DNA from: Mucilaginibacter sp. UBA5151 | GTDB taxonomy: Bacteria > Bacteroidota > Bacteroidia > Sphingobacteriales > Sphingobacteriaceae | Reading direction: 5' to 3' | Assembly: GCA_002413785.1 (NCBI GenBank) | Contig: DHXR01000068.1 | Span: 1 to 9,471 of the forward strand | Length of the DNA: 9,471 bases | In this document: positions 1 through 5,643 of the stretch, piece by piece | How positions within the stretch are numbered: position 1 is the first letter of the stretch | Layout: each line of letters opens with the position of its first letter | Position numbers and translations under genes: made by a program | The notes under the pieces: model-generated | Told to the model about the DNA's origin: nothing | Seen by the model: only the letters and a program-made list of their open reading frames with translations | Database searches by the model: none

Positions 1-327
1 TACATATTAAAGGCCCACGAACTACTTTTGGAGGGTGCAAAACCCCAGCTTCCTTCAGATTTTTTAATGGAAATGATGGATATTAATGAGCGCCTGATGG
101 AAATTGACGGTGCGGAACAATTAGGCGAATTGACAGCAGAAGTACTTGCCATTGAAGGCGATATAAATGAAAGTATTGCGGGTTTCACAGCCGGTTATGA
201 AGGCCTGGACGATAAAGCAAAGGAAAACCGCCTTAATGAAATAGCAGATTGTTATTACAGAGAAAAATATTTATTGCGTATTAAAGAGAGTTTGAATACA
301 TTTGCAACCCGTTTCGGAACGAAATAA
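1..327 (+). CDS. hscB: Fe-S assembly co-chaperone HscB, C-terminal part (5' end outside window)
   Basis: The frame is open from base 1 and ends with TAA at 325-327, giving the last 108 residues of a protein whose start lies upstream. The residues match the C-terminal helical domain of HscB (Hsc20): a YILKAHELLLEG stretch leads into LPSDFLMEMMDINERL, the usual LPxxFLMExMxxxE motif, and the end has the YYREKYLLRIKESL helix. HscB is a J-protein that delivers the IscU scaffold to the HscA chaperone during iron-sulfur cluster assembly; its C-terminal domain binds IscU, while the J-domain with HPD is not in this window. A TTG at 28 could be called as a start but is internal to the domain. The gene is housekeeping backbone and has no link to the mobile element to its right. 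Confidence 0.82.
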   Translation, partial: YILKAHELLLEGAKPQLPSDFLMEMMDINERLMEIDGAEQLGELTAEVLAIEGDINESIAGFTAGYEGLDDKAKENRLNEIADCYYREKYLLRIKESLNTFATRFGTK

Positions 328-350
328 ACTTTTTTCCGGAATGATGACAG

Positions 351-434
351 GCCCAGATGGCGGAATCGGTAGACGCGCTGGTCTCAAACACCTGTGGTCG
401 CAAGGCCGTGCCGGTTCGACCCCGGCTCTGGGTA
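351..434 (+). tRNA. tRNA-Leu (anticodon CAA)
   Basis: A full class II cloverleaf can be folded. The acceptor is 351-357 with 427-433, ending in a G-U pair, and the discriminator A is at 434. The D stem is GCG 360-362 with CGC 374-376. The anticodon stem is 378-382 with 390-394 (one T-T mismatch) and the loop CTCAAAC puts CAA at 385-387. The long variable arm GGTC-GCAA-GGCC lies at 396-407. The T stem is GCCGG/CCGGC around loop TTCGACC. CCA is not encoded. The long variable arm and CAA anticodon identify leucine (UUG codons). The gene is intact and shows no sign of carrying an insertion. Confidence 0.95.
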
Positions 435-438
435 CTGG

Positions 439-473
439 AAACCGCTTTAGAGTAATTCTAAGGCGGTTTTTTT
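439..473 (+). terminator. Rho-independent terminator of tRNA-Leu
   Basis: A 13-bp stem (439-451 with 457-469, one G-T pair) closes a 5-nt loop and runs into seven Ts at 467-473. It begins four bases after the tRNA-Leu discriminator, so it very likely ends that transcript. Confidence 0.9.
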
Positions 474-610
474 ATGGCTACATACAGTATAACATACACT
501 ATTTTGGACCAACGGCGTAATCGGTGAGTAAGAATTTCCCTAATTTGACTCATCGAAATACGCTCCTTTTTTACGCGATTTGGTGGATAAAATAGGTTTT
601 TGACTAAAAA

Positions 611-647
611 ATAAAAGCCTGCAATTATTTGATTTGCAGGCTTTTAT
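611..647 (-). terminator. Strong terminator hairpin, oriented for the minus strand
   Basis: A perfect 14-bp stem (611-624 with 634-647) encloses a 9-nt loop. Read on the minus strand it is followed by a run of Ts (complement of A605-A611); on the plus strand a weaker T run follows after CTG. It sits about 20 bp beyond the 3' end of the minus-strand tRNA-Ser remnant, so it is probably that gene's original terminator left in the flank, and may work in both directions. Confidence 0.8.
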
Positions 648-669
648 CTGTTTTTGATATTGAATTCAG

Positions 670-691
670 CGGTGAGGGAGGTACTTGAACC
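670..691 (-). other. tRNA-Ser 3'-end remnant, candidate left attachment site (attL)
   Basis: Read on the minus strand, 691 to 670 gives GG, a TTCAAGT loop (683-689), the 3' side of a T stem, the acceptor strand CCTCACC (671-677) and discriminator G (670). That layout with a G discriminator is typical of tRNA-Ser. Beyond 691 the resemblance stops: the other side of the T stem is absent and no cloverleaf can be built. A truncated tRNA 3' end next to a tyrosine integrase is the usual footprint of integration into a tRNA gene. Position 61 is A rather than C, so the copy has drifted or the core is imperfect. No second copy is seen in the window. Confidence 0.55.
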
Positions 692-702
692 TATGATATT
701 CC

Positions 703-783
703 GGTTAATTTTATTTTAGTAAAAACCGCTTTAAATATATCAAAAAGGCACATTTATAAAACCTGACTAAAATAAACTTAACC
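703..783. repeat. 18-bp inverted repeat pair, possible integrase/excisionase arm sites
   Basis: Bases 703-720 read GGTTAATTTTATTTTAGT, and the reverse complement of 766-783 is the same except at one position (17 of 18 match). The arms are 45 bp apart, so this is not a terminator. They lie between the putative att core and the integrase gene, where arm-type binding sites of tyrosine recombinases or accessory factors usually occur. Their function is inferred from position. Confidence 0.6.
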
Positions 784-798
784 TATATTGCAAAATAA

Positions 799-821
799 TT
801 GCTACCAAATTTGCTACCAAA
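799..821 (+). repeat. Tandem pair of TTGCTACCAAA upstream of the integrase
   Basis: TTGCTACCAAA occurs at 799-809 and again at 811-821, a spacing of 12 bp, close to one helical turn, so a protein could bind both copies on the same face. The second copy overlaps the candidate -33 box of the integrase promoter (TTTG 810-813). The pair could be an integrase arm site, an operator, or both. Confidence 0.6.
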
Positions 822-841
822 AATAAAAACACTTATATTCG
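810..841 (+). promoter_or_regulatory. Candidate Bacteroidota-type promoter for the integrase
   Basis: TTTG at 810-813 and TATATTCG at 834-841 are separated by 20 bp. The Bacteroidota consensus is TTTG about 19-20 bp before TAnnTTTG; the -7 box here has one mismatch. Transcription would start near 848, leaving a leader of about 22 nt before the ATG at 870. Confidence 0.4.
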
Positions 842-869
842 TTTAAGTTTTTACATAATAAGCGACATT

Positions 870-2207
870 ATGAGTACACTACGTTTTAACTTGCGGGAAG
901 ATAAACCCGACAAGTCCACAAAATGCCCTATTGAATTAATTTATCAAGTATCCGGGCAAAGAAAATACTATCAACCCGAAAACAATAAGGGCAAGCCCAT
1001 TAAACTAAACCCTATCAATTGGGAAGCTGAAAAGCAATCAGCCGTTTATGTTAATCCGACAAAGGCAAAGAAGATATTGCCGGCAGAGTTACATAAAGAT
1101 TTAGAAAACGTTATCTTACTGGATACTGAAATTGAAACGGTAAATGATACCCTTTCAAAAGTAAGGACGGACATTAAAGCCATTGAGGACCGGTTTGCTT
1201 TGGATAAAATCCCTTATTCGGCATCGATGGTAATAGATGCTTTGAAAGGCAGTTTAACCAGTAAAACCAAAAAAGAAGATCCTAAAGACTTTGTTGTTGA
1301 TTTGATCGATCAATATGTTGCGGCCCATGCCTTAAACCGGGAAGCGGGTTATTTAACCGTTTTCAAATCTGTTAAAACTCATTTACTTGCTTACCAGGTT
1401 GCCATTAAAGAAACGGTAAGGATTGAAACGATTGATTACAATTTCTTTCAGCGTTTCCAAACCTTTTTAATTAATGACGGTAAGTTAAAAAACAACACTA
1501 TTGCAAAAGCACTGAGCACCCTGAAAACGTTATTAGCCTATGCAGGTAAGACCGGGATTAAAGTAAACGATAACTATAAGAGCTTTTCTATAAAGCGCGA
1601 AAAATTGGAGGTAATAGCCCTTAACGAAACAGAGTTTGCCGCCTTGCTGAATATGGAGTTATCCAAAAATAAAAGGCTTGACCAGGTACGGGACGTGTTT
1701 TGTTTTTCGTGCGCAAGCGGTTTAAGGATTAGTGATATGCAACAGTTAAAAAGAGAGCATATCAAACGGGATGAAATAAACATCACTGTAAAGAAAACCA
1801 AAACAGAATTAACTATACCGCTAAACGGTATTACTTCTAAAATACTGGATAAGTATAAGGACCATCATAAGCCCCTGCCATTGATCAGCAGCCAAAAGCT
1901 AAACACCTACATTAAAGAATTATGCAAAGTGGCTAAAATTAATGAGCCGATTGAAATAGTACGCTTTAGAGGCAGTAAGCGGGAAACTGAAACTTTCCCG
2001 AAACATGAACTAATTCATTTACATACTGGCCGGAAAACATTTTGCACCCTGTCGCTTGAAAAAGGTATGAGCGCCGAACAGGTTATGAGCATAAGCGGCC
2101 ATACAGACTATAAAAGCTTTAAACGCTATGTTGACGTTACCGAAAAACTTAAAAAGGTTGTGATGATTAAAGCCTGGGGCGAAATACCTGTTTTAAAAGT
2201 TGTATAA
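870..2207 (+). CDS. Tyrosine recombinase / integrase of the element
   Basis: This 445-residue site-specific recombinase would integrate and excise the element. An N-terminal arm-binding domain (about 1-90) is followed by a helical core-binding SAM-like domain (about 140-235) and the catalytic domain (about 245-435). All expected catalytic residues are visible: Arg286 in SGLRISD, Lys near 309-311 in the VKKTKTE hairpin, His385 and Arg388 in HTGR, His411 in SGHTD and the nucleophile Tyr420 in FKRYVDV. Length and layout match intact Bacteroidota phage-integrase family members, so it is probably active. The ATG at 870 follows a candidate promoter and attachment-type repeats, and the gene reads inward from the putative attL, as is usual. 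There is no Shine-Dalgarno sequence, which is normal in this phylum. Which tRNA it targets is inferred only from the tRNA-Ser remnant 180 bp upstream. Confidence 0.95.
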   Translation: MSTLRFNLREDKPDKSTKCPIELIYQVSGQRKYYQPENNKGKPIKLNPINWEAEKQSAVYVNPTKAKKILPAELHKDLENVILLDTEIETVNDTLSKVRTDIKAIEDRFALDKIPYSASMVIDALKGSLTSKTKKEDPKDFVVDLIDQYVAAHALNREAGYLTVFKSVKTHLLAYQVAIKETVRIETIDYNFFQRFQTFLINDGKLKNNTIAKALSTLKTLLAYAGKTGIKVNDNYKSFSIKREKLEVIALNETEFAALLNMELSKNKRLDQVRDVFCFSCASGLRISDMQQLKREHIKRDEINITVKKTKTELTIPLNGITSKILDKYKDHHKPLPLISSQKLNTYIKELCKVAKINEPIEIVRFRGSKRETETFPKHELIHLHTGRKTFCTLSLEKGMSAEQVMSISGHTDYKSFKRYVDVTEKLKKVVMIKAWGEIPVLKVV

Positions 2208-2260
2208 CTGGACAAAGTGGACAGTTAAAAAAAGCCAAATTTATCACGATCTTTTTTATT

Positions 2261-3226
2261 ATGAGTATTACAACTACAGACAGAATGTTGAGAGAAATTG
2301 AGATATATAAAAATATTTTTCATTCCCAATATTCAAAATACACCCCCGGTAGTGGATGGGTGTATCCGATGATTTTAAACAAAGATGGCATCGATGGAAT
2401 TGATGGCCGGTATATCTGTAGTATGGATATTTATTCAGATGTTGAGTTATTTCAAATCCAATTTTTTAAAGGTGAAATTACGAAACGTTATGAGAGCACA
2501 CAAAACTATTGTCTTTTGAAAGCTGATTTACTTGAAATTCGAGAATCTGCGATTGAGGCAATAAAATTTTATGACACCAATCTTACGGATAACTCTAAGA
2601 TTGTGAAAGATTTTAAAGCTAAACATAACAGTTTACCAATTGCCGAAAGGATTGATTTTGGAGAAACACATAAGGCCGCTATAACTATACTAAACTATAC
2701 TATTGGCGAAATTTATATGGGTGCCAGTAGTGGAAATAATAACATTGAGCGTAATTACCAGTACCATTATTATATTAGAAATGATATAATTGCAATAGGT
2801 TGTTGCTCGCAAATTGTGGAGTTTATTGATAAAATGGAGTTTAACCTTGATGACAAGGGTACTGATCAATTAGCAAATAAACGCGCAAATAGATCCACGC
2901 AACCGGTTTATTGTTTATTACATTACTTTCTATCAAAAACAGGCGATGGAACAGCCATAAATGGCGAGAACATGGATAAAATTGCTAAAAGTTATGGTTT
3001 TGAAAGCCCTACCAGCGGTATAGCCTTACGTAACGAATTTGTGAAATATCAGGACGATACCTATCGATTAAATTTATCAGAAAATAAAAAAAGTGACGGC
3101 GCCAAGAAAAAAACCTTTATCAAAGTAATAGAGATTTTAACAGCGCAGAATAATTTGAGATCATTAAAAATGGCTAATGATGAATATTTAATTTTCAATA
3201 ATAAATTTGAACAGCAATATTCTTAA
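2261..3226 (+). CDS. Hypothetical protein, 321 aa, between integrase and HTH gene
   Basis: I do not recognise a named family. The protein has no signal peptide or membrane segment and should be cytoplasmic. The N-terminal part (about 1-110) is rich in Tyr and Ile; the middle (about 135-195) is helical with a CC pair at 181-182. The C-terminal part (about 214-320) resembles the end of many Bacteroidota island proteins: a hydrophobic helix QPVYCLLHYFLS, then a KIAKSYGFESPTSGIALRNEF stretch (239-260, broken here for description: KIAKSYGF and SGIALRNEF) that looks like a divergent winged or helix-turn-helix unit, then a basic KKKTFIKVIEIL helix. A DNA-related role is therefore possible but unproven. 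It starts 53 bp after the integrase and may be co-transcribed. That gap holds two TGGACA copies (2209-2214, 2218-2223) nested in AACTG/CAGTT, a possible weak control site. Confidence 0.75.
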   Translation: MSITTTDRMLREIEIYKNIFHSQYSKYTPGSGWVYPMILNKDGIDGIDGRYICSMDIYSDVELFQIQFFKGEITKRYESTQNYCLLKADLLEIRESAIEAIKFYDTNLTDNSKIVKDFKAKHNSLPIAERIDFGETHKAAITILNYTIGEIYMGASSGNNNIERNYQYHYYIRNDIIAIGCCSQIVEFIDKMEFNLDDKGTDQLANKRANRSTQPVYCLLHYFLSKTGDGTAINGENMDKIAKSYGFESPTSGIALRNEFVKYQDDTYRLNLSENKKSDGAKKKTFIKVIEILTAQNNLRSLKMANDEYLIFNNKFEQQYS

Positions 3227-3259
3227 TGTATTGTAAAACAACTATTTGAATTAAACTCC

Positions 3260-3275
3260 AACGTTTATAAACGTT
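3260..3275. promoter_or_regulatory. 16-bp perfect palindrome, likely operator or protein-binding site
   Basis: AACGTTTATAAACGTT is its own reverse complement. It lies in the 96-bp gap between the 321-aa gene and the HTH gene, 47 bp before the latter's ATG. It has no T-run and its two-fold symmetry without a loop suits a dimeric DNA-binding protein better than a terminator. The HTH protein encoded next is the obvious candidate ligand, which would make its operon self-regulated. Confidence 0.6.
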
Positions 3276-3322
3276 TACTGAATTTACTCATAACGAGCTT
3301 TACAAAAAAAAGTAATGAAGCT

Positions 3323-3592
3323 ATGAGTAACCCATTTGAAATGATTGATGCAAGGCTTAGCACAATAGAAAGTCTTTTAATTAGCCTTAAACATGATACA
3401 TCCCACCCACTCACCACACAAAATGAACAACCAATTAGCACTAAAGAGTTAATCAGCTTTTTAGACATCACCGAGCCTACGTTAATTCGCTGGAAAAAAA
3501 AAGGTAAGATACCGTTCTTGCAAATTGGATCACGTATCCTTTATCAAAAATCGGCGGTGCTGGCGGCCCTGGAAAATAAGAAAAGGGGTTAA
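3323..3592 (+). CDS. Excisionase/MerR-like helix-turn-helix protein
   Basis: This 89-residue protein has a short N-terminal helix (about 5-24, MIDARLSTIESLLISL, probably a coiled-coil or dimerisation helix) and a HTH_17/excisionase-type winged helix at 37-85. The markers are ISTKELISFLDITEPTLIRW, a turn, then KKGKIPFLQIGSRILYQKSAVLAAL, where the GKIP...IGSRILY wing is diagnostic for this family. Such proteins in Bacteroidota islands act as recombination directionality factors or as small regulators. It is followed after 3 bp by the VapE gene, so the two form an operon that begins after the palindrome at 3260-3275. Whether it promotes excision or only regulates cannot be told from sequence. 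Confidence 0.85.
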   Translation: MSNPFEMIDARLSTIESLLISLKHDTSHPLTTQNEQPISTKELISFLDITEPTLIRWKKKGKIPFLQIGSRILYQKSAVLAALENKKRG

Positions 3593-3595
3593 GCC
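3581..3595 (+). promoter_or_regulatory. Purine-rich ribosome binding site before the VapE gene
   Basis: AAAAGGGG at 3581-3588 lies 7 bp before the ATG at 3596 and overlaps the last codons of the HTH gene. Together with the 3-bp gap (GCC) it suggests translational coupling and supports the ATG at 3596 as the start. A G-rich site of this kind stands out among genes that otherwise lack one. Confidence 0.45.
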
Positions 3596-4855
3596 ATGCA
3601 GCAAAATGACTTAACCCCCGGTAGTAAACAGGATAAAGATATTCTAACTATTGCACATTCTGCCGAACCTCCTCAACCTCCAAACGGTGAACCAATGTTT
3701 CAAAAAAGCATTGTAACAAGTTTAAAGCGTTTTATTGCTAAAAAGTATAGTTTACGGCTTAATCTAATCAGCCGTAATATTGAATTACTGCGCGTTCCAA
3801 TTGATGATAAAATACTCAATTCGATATTTATTGACTGCAAAACCACTTTCAATAAAGCAACTAAAGACCTGGTAACATCAATTATTTTTAGTGAGTTCAC
3901 ACAACCTTATAATCCTTTTGCAGAATTTTTAGATCATTATAATCAAAAGCCCCCGAAAATAAAAACCGGCCATATTGAAGCACTTTTAGATACCATCGTA
4001 ACAGATACACCCAACGCAAAAATATTTATTAAGAAGTGGCTTGTATCTTTAATAGCGAGTATTAACTATAAACATTCTCCATTATTGTTAGTCCTTTGCG
4101 GAGGTCAAAACACCGGTAAAACTGAATGGTTTAGGCGATTACTACCGGAGGCGCTTAAAAAATATTATGCTGAATCAAAACTCGATTTAGGTAAAGATGA
4201 TGAAATACTTATGACCAAGAAGCTCATCATTATGGATGATGAAATGGGCGGTAAGTCAAAAATAGAGCAACGCAGGCTTAAAGAAATGACTTCTAAACAG
4301 TCATTTTCTATTCGGGCACCTTACGGTCGTGTAGCTGAAGAACTGCAACGGTTAGCTTTGTTATGTGGTACATCAAACGATGAAGAGTTGCTTAATGACC
4401 CTACCGGCAATAGGCGTATATTACCCGTCAGGGTGCTTTCTATAAAAATTCCTGAATACAACAAAATTAATAAGGATTATCTTTTTTATGAATTGTGGCG
4501 TGAATACGAAAATGGTTTTGACTGTAATTTATCGGTTGAAGAAATTGCGTTGTTGCGAGATAGCACTCACGACTTTAAACAAAGCAGCACGGAAGAAGAG
4601 TTGGTTTTAAAATATTTCGGCTTGCCGGAAGAATTGGGCCGAACGGACATCGTGGAAAAAACCAATTCTGAAATTTTATCATACATAAAAGTAAATAGTC
4701 AAATTACTGTTTCTCAAACAAAATTAGGGCTGGTCTTAAAAAATATGGGTTTTAAACAAACGAGTAAAAAAATAAATGGTACGACCGCCAGGCTTTATCA
4801 GGTTATAGAATTACAGCGATCTGTAGCTAATGAAGTTGCAAAAGATGCTTTTTAA
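3596..4855 (+). CDS. VapE-type P-loop ATPase / putative replication helicase of the element
   Basis: This 419-residue protein belongs to the virulence-associated E (VapE/VirE) family of P-loop ATPases, related to superfamily 3 helicases. Visible motifs are Walker A GGQNTGKT (169-176), Walker B LIIMDDE (210-216), a sensor-like CGTSND (257-262) and the family signature DPTGNRRILPV (268-278), whose Arg273/Arg274 are arginine-finger candidates. Residues 1-100 are divergent and carry no primase or toprim motif, so it is a helicase-type protein alone, shorter than primase-helicase fusions. The C-terminal part (about 325-410) looks like a winged helix that could bind DNA. In staphylococcal pathogenicity islands the comparable Rep/Pri proteins start island replication at iterons just downstream of the gene. 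Here an iteron-like array begins about 20 bp after the stop, which supports the same role. Replication function is inferred. Confidence 0.88.
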   Translation: MQQNDLTPGSKQDKDILTIAHSAEPPQPPNGEPMFQKSIVTSLKRFIAKKYSLRLNLISRNIELLRVPIDDKILNSIFIDCKTTFNKATKDLVTSIIFSEFTQPYNPFAEFLDHYNQKPPKIKTGHIEALLDTIVTDTPNAKIFIKKWLVSLIASINYKHSPLLLVLCGGQNTGKTEWFRRLLPEALKKYYAESKLDLGKDDEILMTKKLIIMDDEMGGKSKIEQRRLKEMTSKQSFSIRAPYGRVAEELQRLALLCGTSNDEELLNDPTGNRRILPVRVLSIKIPEYNKINKDYLFYELWREYENGFDCNLSVEEIALLRDSTHDFKQSSTEEELVLKYFGLPEELGRTDIVEKTNSEILSYIKVNSQITVSQTKLGLVLKNMGFKQTSKKINGTTARLYQVIELQRSVANEVAKDAF

Positions 4856-4876
4856 ACCTATAATAGAAACATCCAA

Positions 4877-5128
4877 CTTGTAACCCGTAACCAAACCTGT
4901 AACGGTAAAAATAGCCTCTACGACACTTTAAACATAATAAAAATTACAGGTTACAGGTTTACAAGTTAAAAAGTAATAACATATAATAAATACATATAGG
5001 GGTAGGGGGTATGTTGTAATAGAACTTTAAACTTTGAAAACTATACTGCAACCCGTAACTTTAATTATAAACAACTGATTGCTAATACATTATACAGTTA
5101 CAGGTAGTTTAAAGTTACAGGTTTAAAC
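4877..5128. repeat. Iteron-like array, consensus CCYGTAAC / GTTACRGG
   Basis: Plus-orientation copies: CTTGTAAC 4877-4884, CCCGTAAC 4884-4891, CCTGTAAC 4896-4903 and CCCGTAAC 5052-5059. Minus-orientation copies: ATTACAGG 4943-4950, GTTACAGG 4950-4957, GTTACAGG 5097-5104 and GTTACAGG 5114-5121. The copies form two facing pairs of clusters: 4875-4903 against 4943-4967, sharing AACTTGTAA/TTACAAGTT, and 5050-5064 against 5109-5123, a 15-bp inverted repeat with one mismatch. Between the two pairs lies the AT-rich segment 4968-5049. Copies of (C)TTTAAAC accompany the clusters (4926-4933, 5025-5032, 5121-5128). Direct and inverted short repeats around AT-rich DNA next to a replication-ATPase gene are the hallmark of an iteron origin. 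Confidence 0.65.
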
Positions 5129-5336
5129 GAAAAATAGGCCGAAAATCACCCAAAAATGACAAAATCAATATGCTTATAATCAAATAGTTAACTTTTTTAT
5201 TTTGACCCCAAATCAACAAAAACAGCACACCTACCTACTCAAATAATCGGTTTTAAGCAACCTATTGAGGCCGATATAGCTAATTTAAAGTGGTTTAAAA
5301 CCCGGTTTGCATTACTGGTAAAAAATCGCAACCTTT

Positions 5337-5358
5337 ACCTAAAATAGGTTAATTTAGG
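5337..5358. promoter_or_regulatory. Small inverted and direct repeats before the TerS-like gene
   Basis: ACCTA (5337-5341) and TAGGT (5345-5349) form an inverted repeat with a 3-bp spacer, and TAGGTTA occurs twice (5345-5351 and 5355-5361, the last base being the A of the ATG). The site touches the start codon at 5361, so a bound protein could block translation or transcription of that gene. It is short and AT-rich, hence the modest confidence. Confidence 0.35.
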
Positions 5359-5360
5359 TT

Positions 5361-5627
5361 ATGCCATATAAAAAAGGACAGGGCGGCAGGCCACAAGGTG
5401 CGGTCAATCAAACCACTAAGCTGGTTAGAGAGGTCTTTAATGAAGTTTTCAATAAATTGCAATCGCATCCGTCTGCAAACCTGTATAATTGGGCAATACA
5501 AGAACCGGGCGAATTTTATAAACTTGCGAGTAAACTAATCCCTGGTCAAGTAAATTTAGATTTAGATGTTCATTCATTTCCACTTTTAAATATAGATCCC
5601 ATAGGTGATATTGAGAACCAAAAATGA
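5361..5627 (+). CDS. Small terminase-small-subunit-like protein (88 aa)
   Basis: The N-terminus KKGQGGRPQGAVNQTTK (4-20) is the glycine/basic GRPKGxxNKTT motif found at the start of many phage terminase small subunits and related small phage/island proteins. The following helix REVFNEVFNKL and the EFYKLASKLIP segment (51-61) also fit that group. It lacks a long C-terminal domain, so it is either a short variant or a truncated copy. In phage satellites a TerS homologue redirects packaging of helper-phage capsids to satellite DNA; finding one after a VapE gene and an iteron array makes that role attractive here, but no other packaging or capsid gene is in the window. It ends 16 bp from the convergent cargo operon with no clear terminator between. 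Confidence 0.55.
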   Translation: MPYKKGQGGRPQGAVNQTTKLVREVFNEVFNKLQSHPSANLYNWAIQEPGEFYKLASKLIPGQVNLDLDVHSFPLLNIDPIGDIENQK

Positions 5628-5643
5628 TTTAGACGAAGTGATT

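Larger units (their letters stand above)
474..869. other. Gene-free stretch spanning the backbone/element junction
   Basis: No protein-coding gene is supported here. From left to right it holds about 130 bp with no recognisable feature, a terminator hairpin (611-647), the tRNA-Ser remnant (670-691), an 18-bp inverted repeat pair (703-720 and 766-783), a pair of 11-bp direct repeats (799-821) and a candidate promoter for the integrase (810-841). The packing of repeats between the tRNA remnant and an integrase start is what an attachment region looks like. Confidence 0.6.
4856..5360. other. 505-bp gene-free stretch: probable replication origin of the element
   Basis: No gene is supported. The first 275 bp contain an array of 8-bp repeats in both orientations around an AT-rich core with an unusual G-run (ATAGGGGTAGGGGGTATG, 4996-5013). 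The remaining part (5130-5335) is AT-rich without clear structure. The last 25 bp before the next ATG contain small repeats (5337-5358). Confidence 0.6.

Noticed and set aside
302..520. Plus-strand open frame of 72 codons across the tRNA-Leu gene
   Set aside because: It reads through a complete tRNA and its terminator and overlaps the end of hscB; the peptide is the usual artefact produced by translating a tRNA.
519..530. TCGGTGAGTAAG as a second copy of the tRNA-Ser att core
   Set aside because: Only about eight bases agree with 669-680 and the similarity does not extend; most likely chance.
1574..1801. Minus-strand open frame inside the integrase gene
   Set aside because: It is a shadow of the integrase reading frame, as are those at 3265-3471 and 3700-3900 opposite other real genes.
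4877..5128. Repeats considered as a CRISPR array
   Set aside because: The units are 8 bp, irregularly spaced and in both orientations; there are no uniform spacers and no cas genes.
5192..5347. Stop-free plus-strand frame of 51 codons in the origin spacer, ending in LVKNRNLYLK
   Set aside because: There is no ATG, GTG or TTG start in frame and no recognisable domain; it could be a gene relic but nothing supports it.
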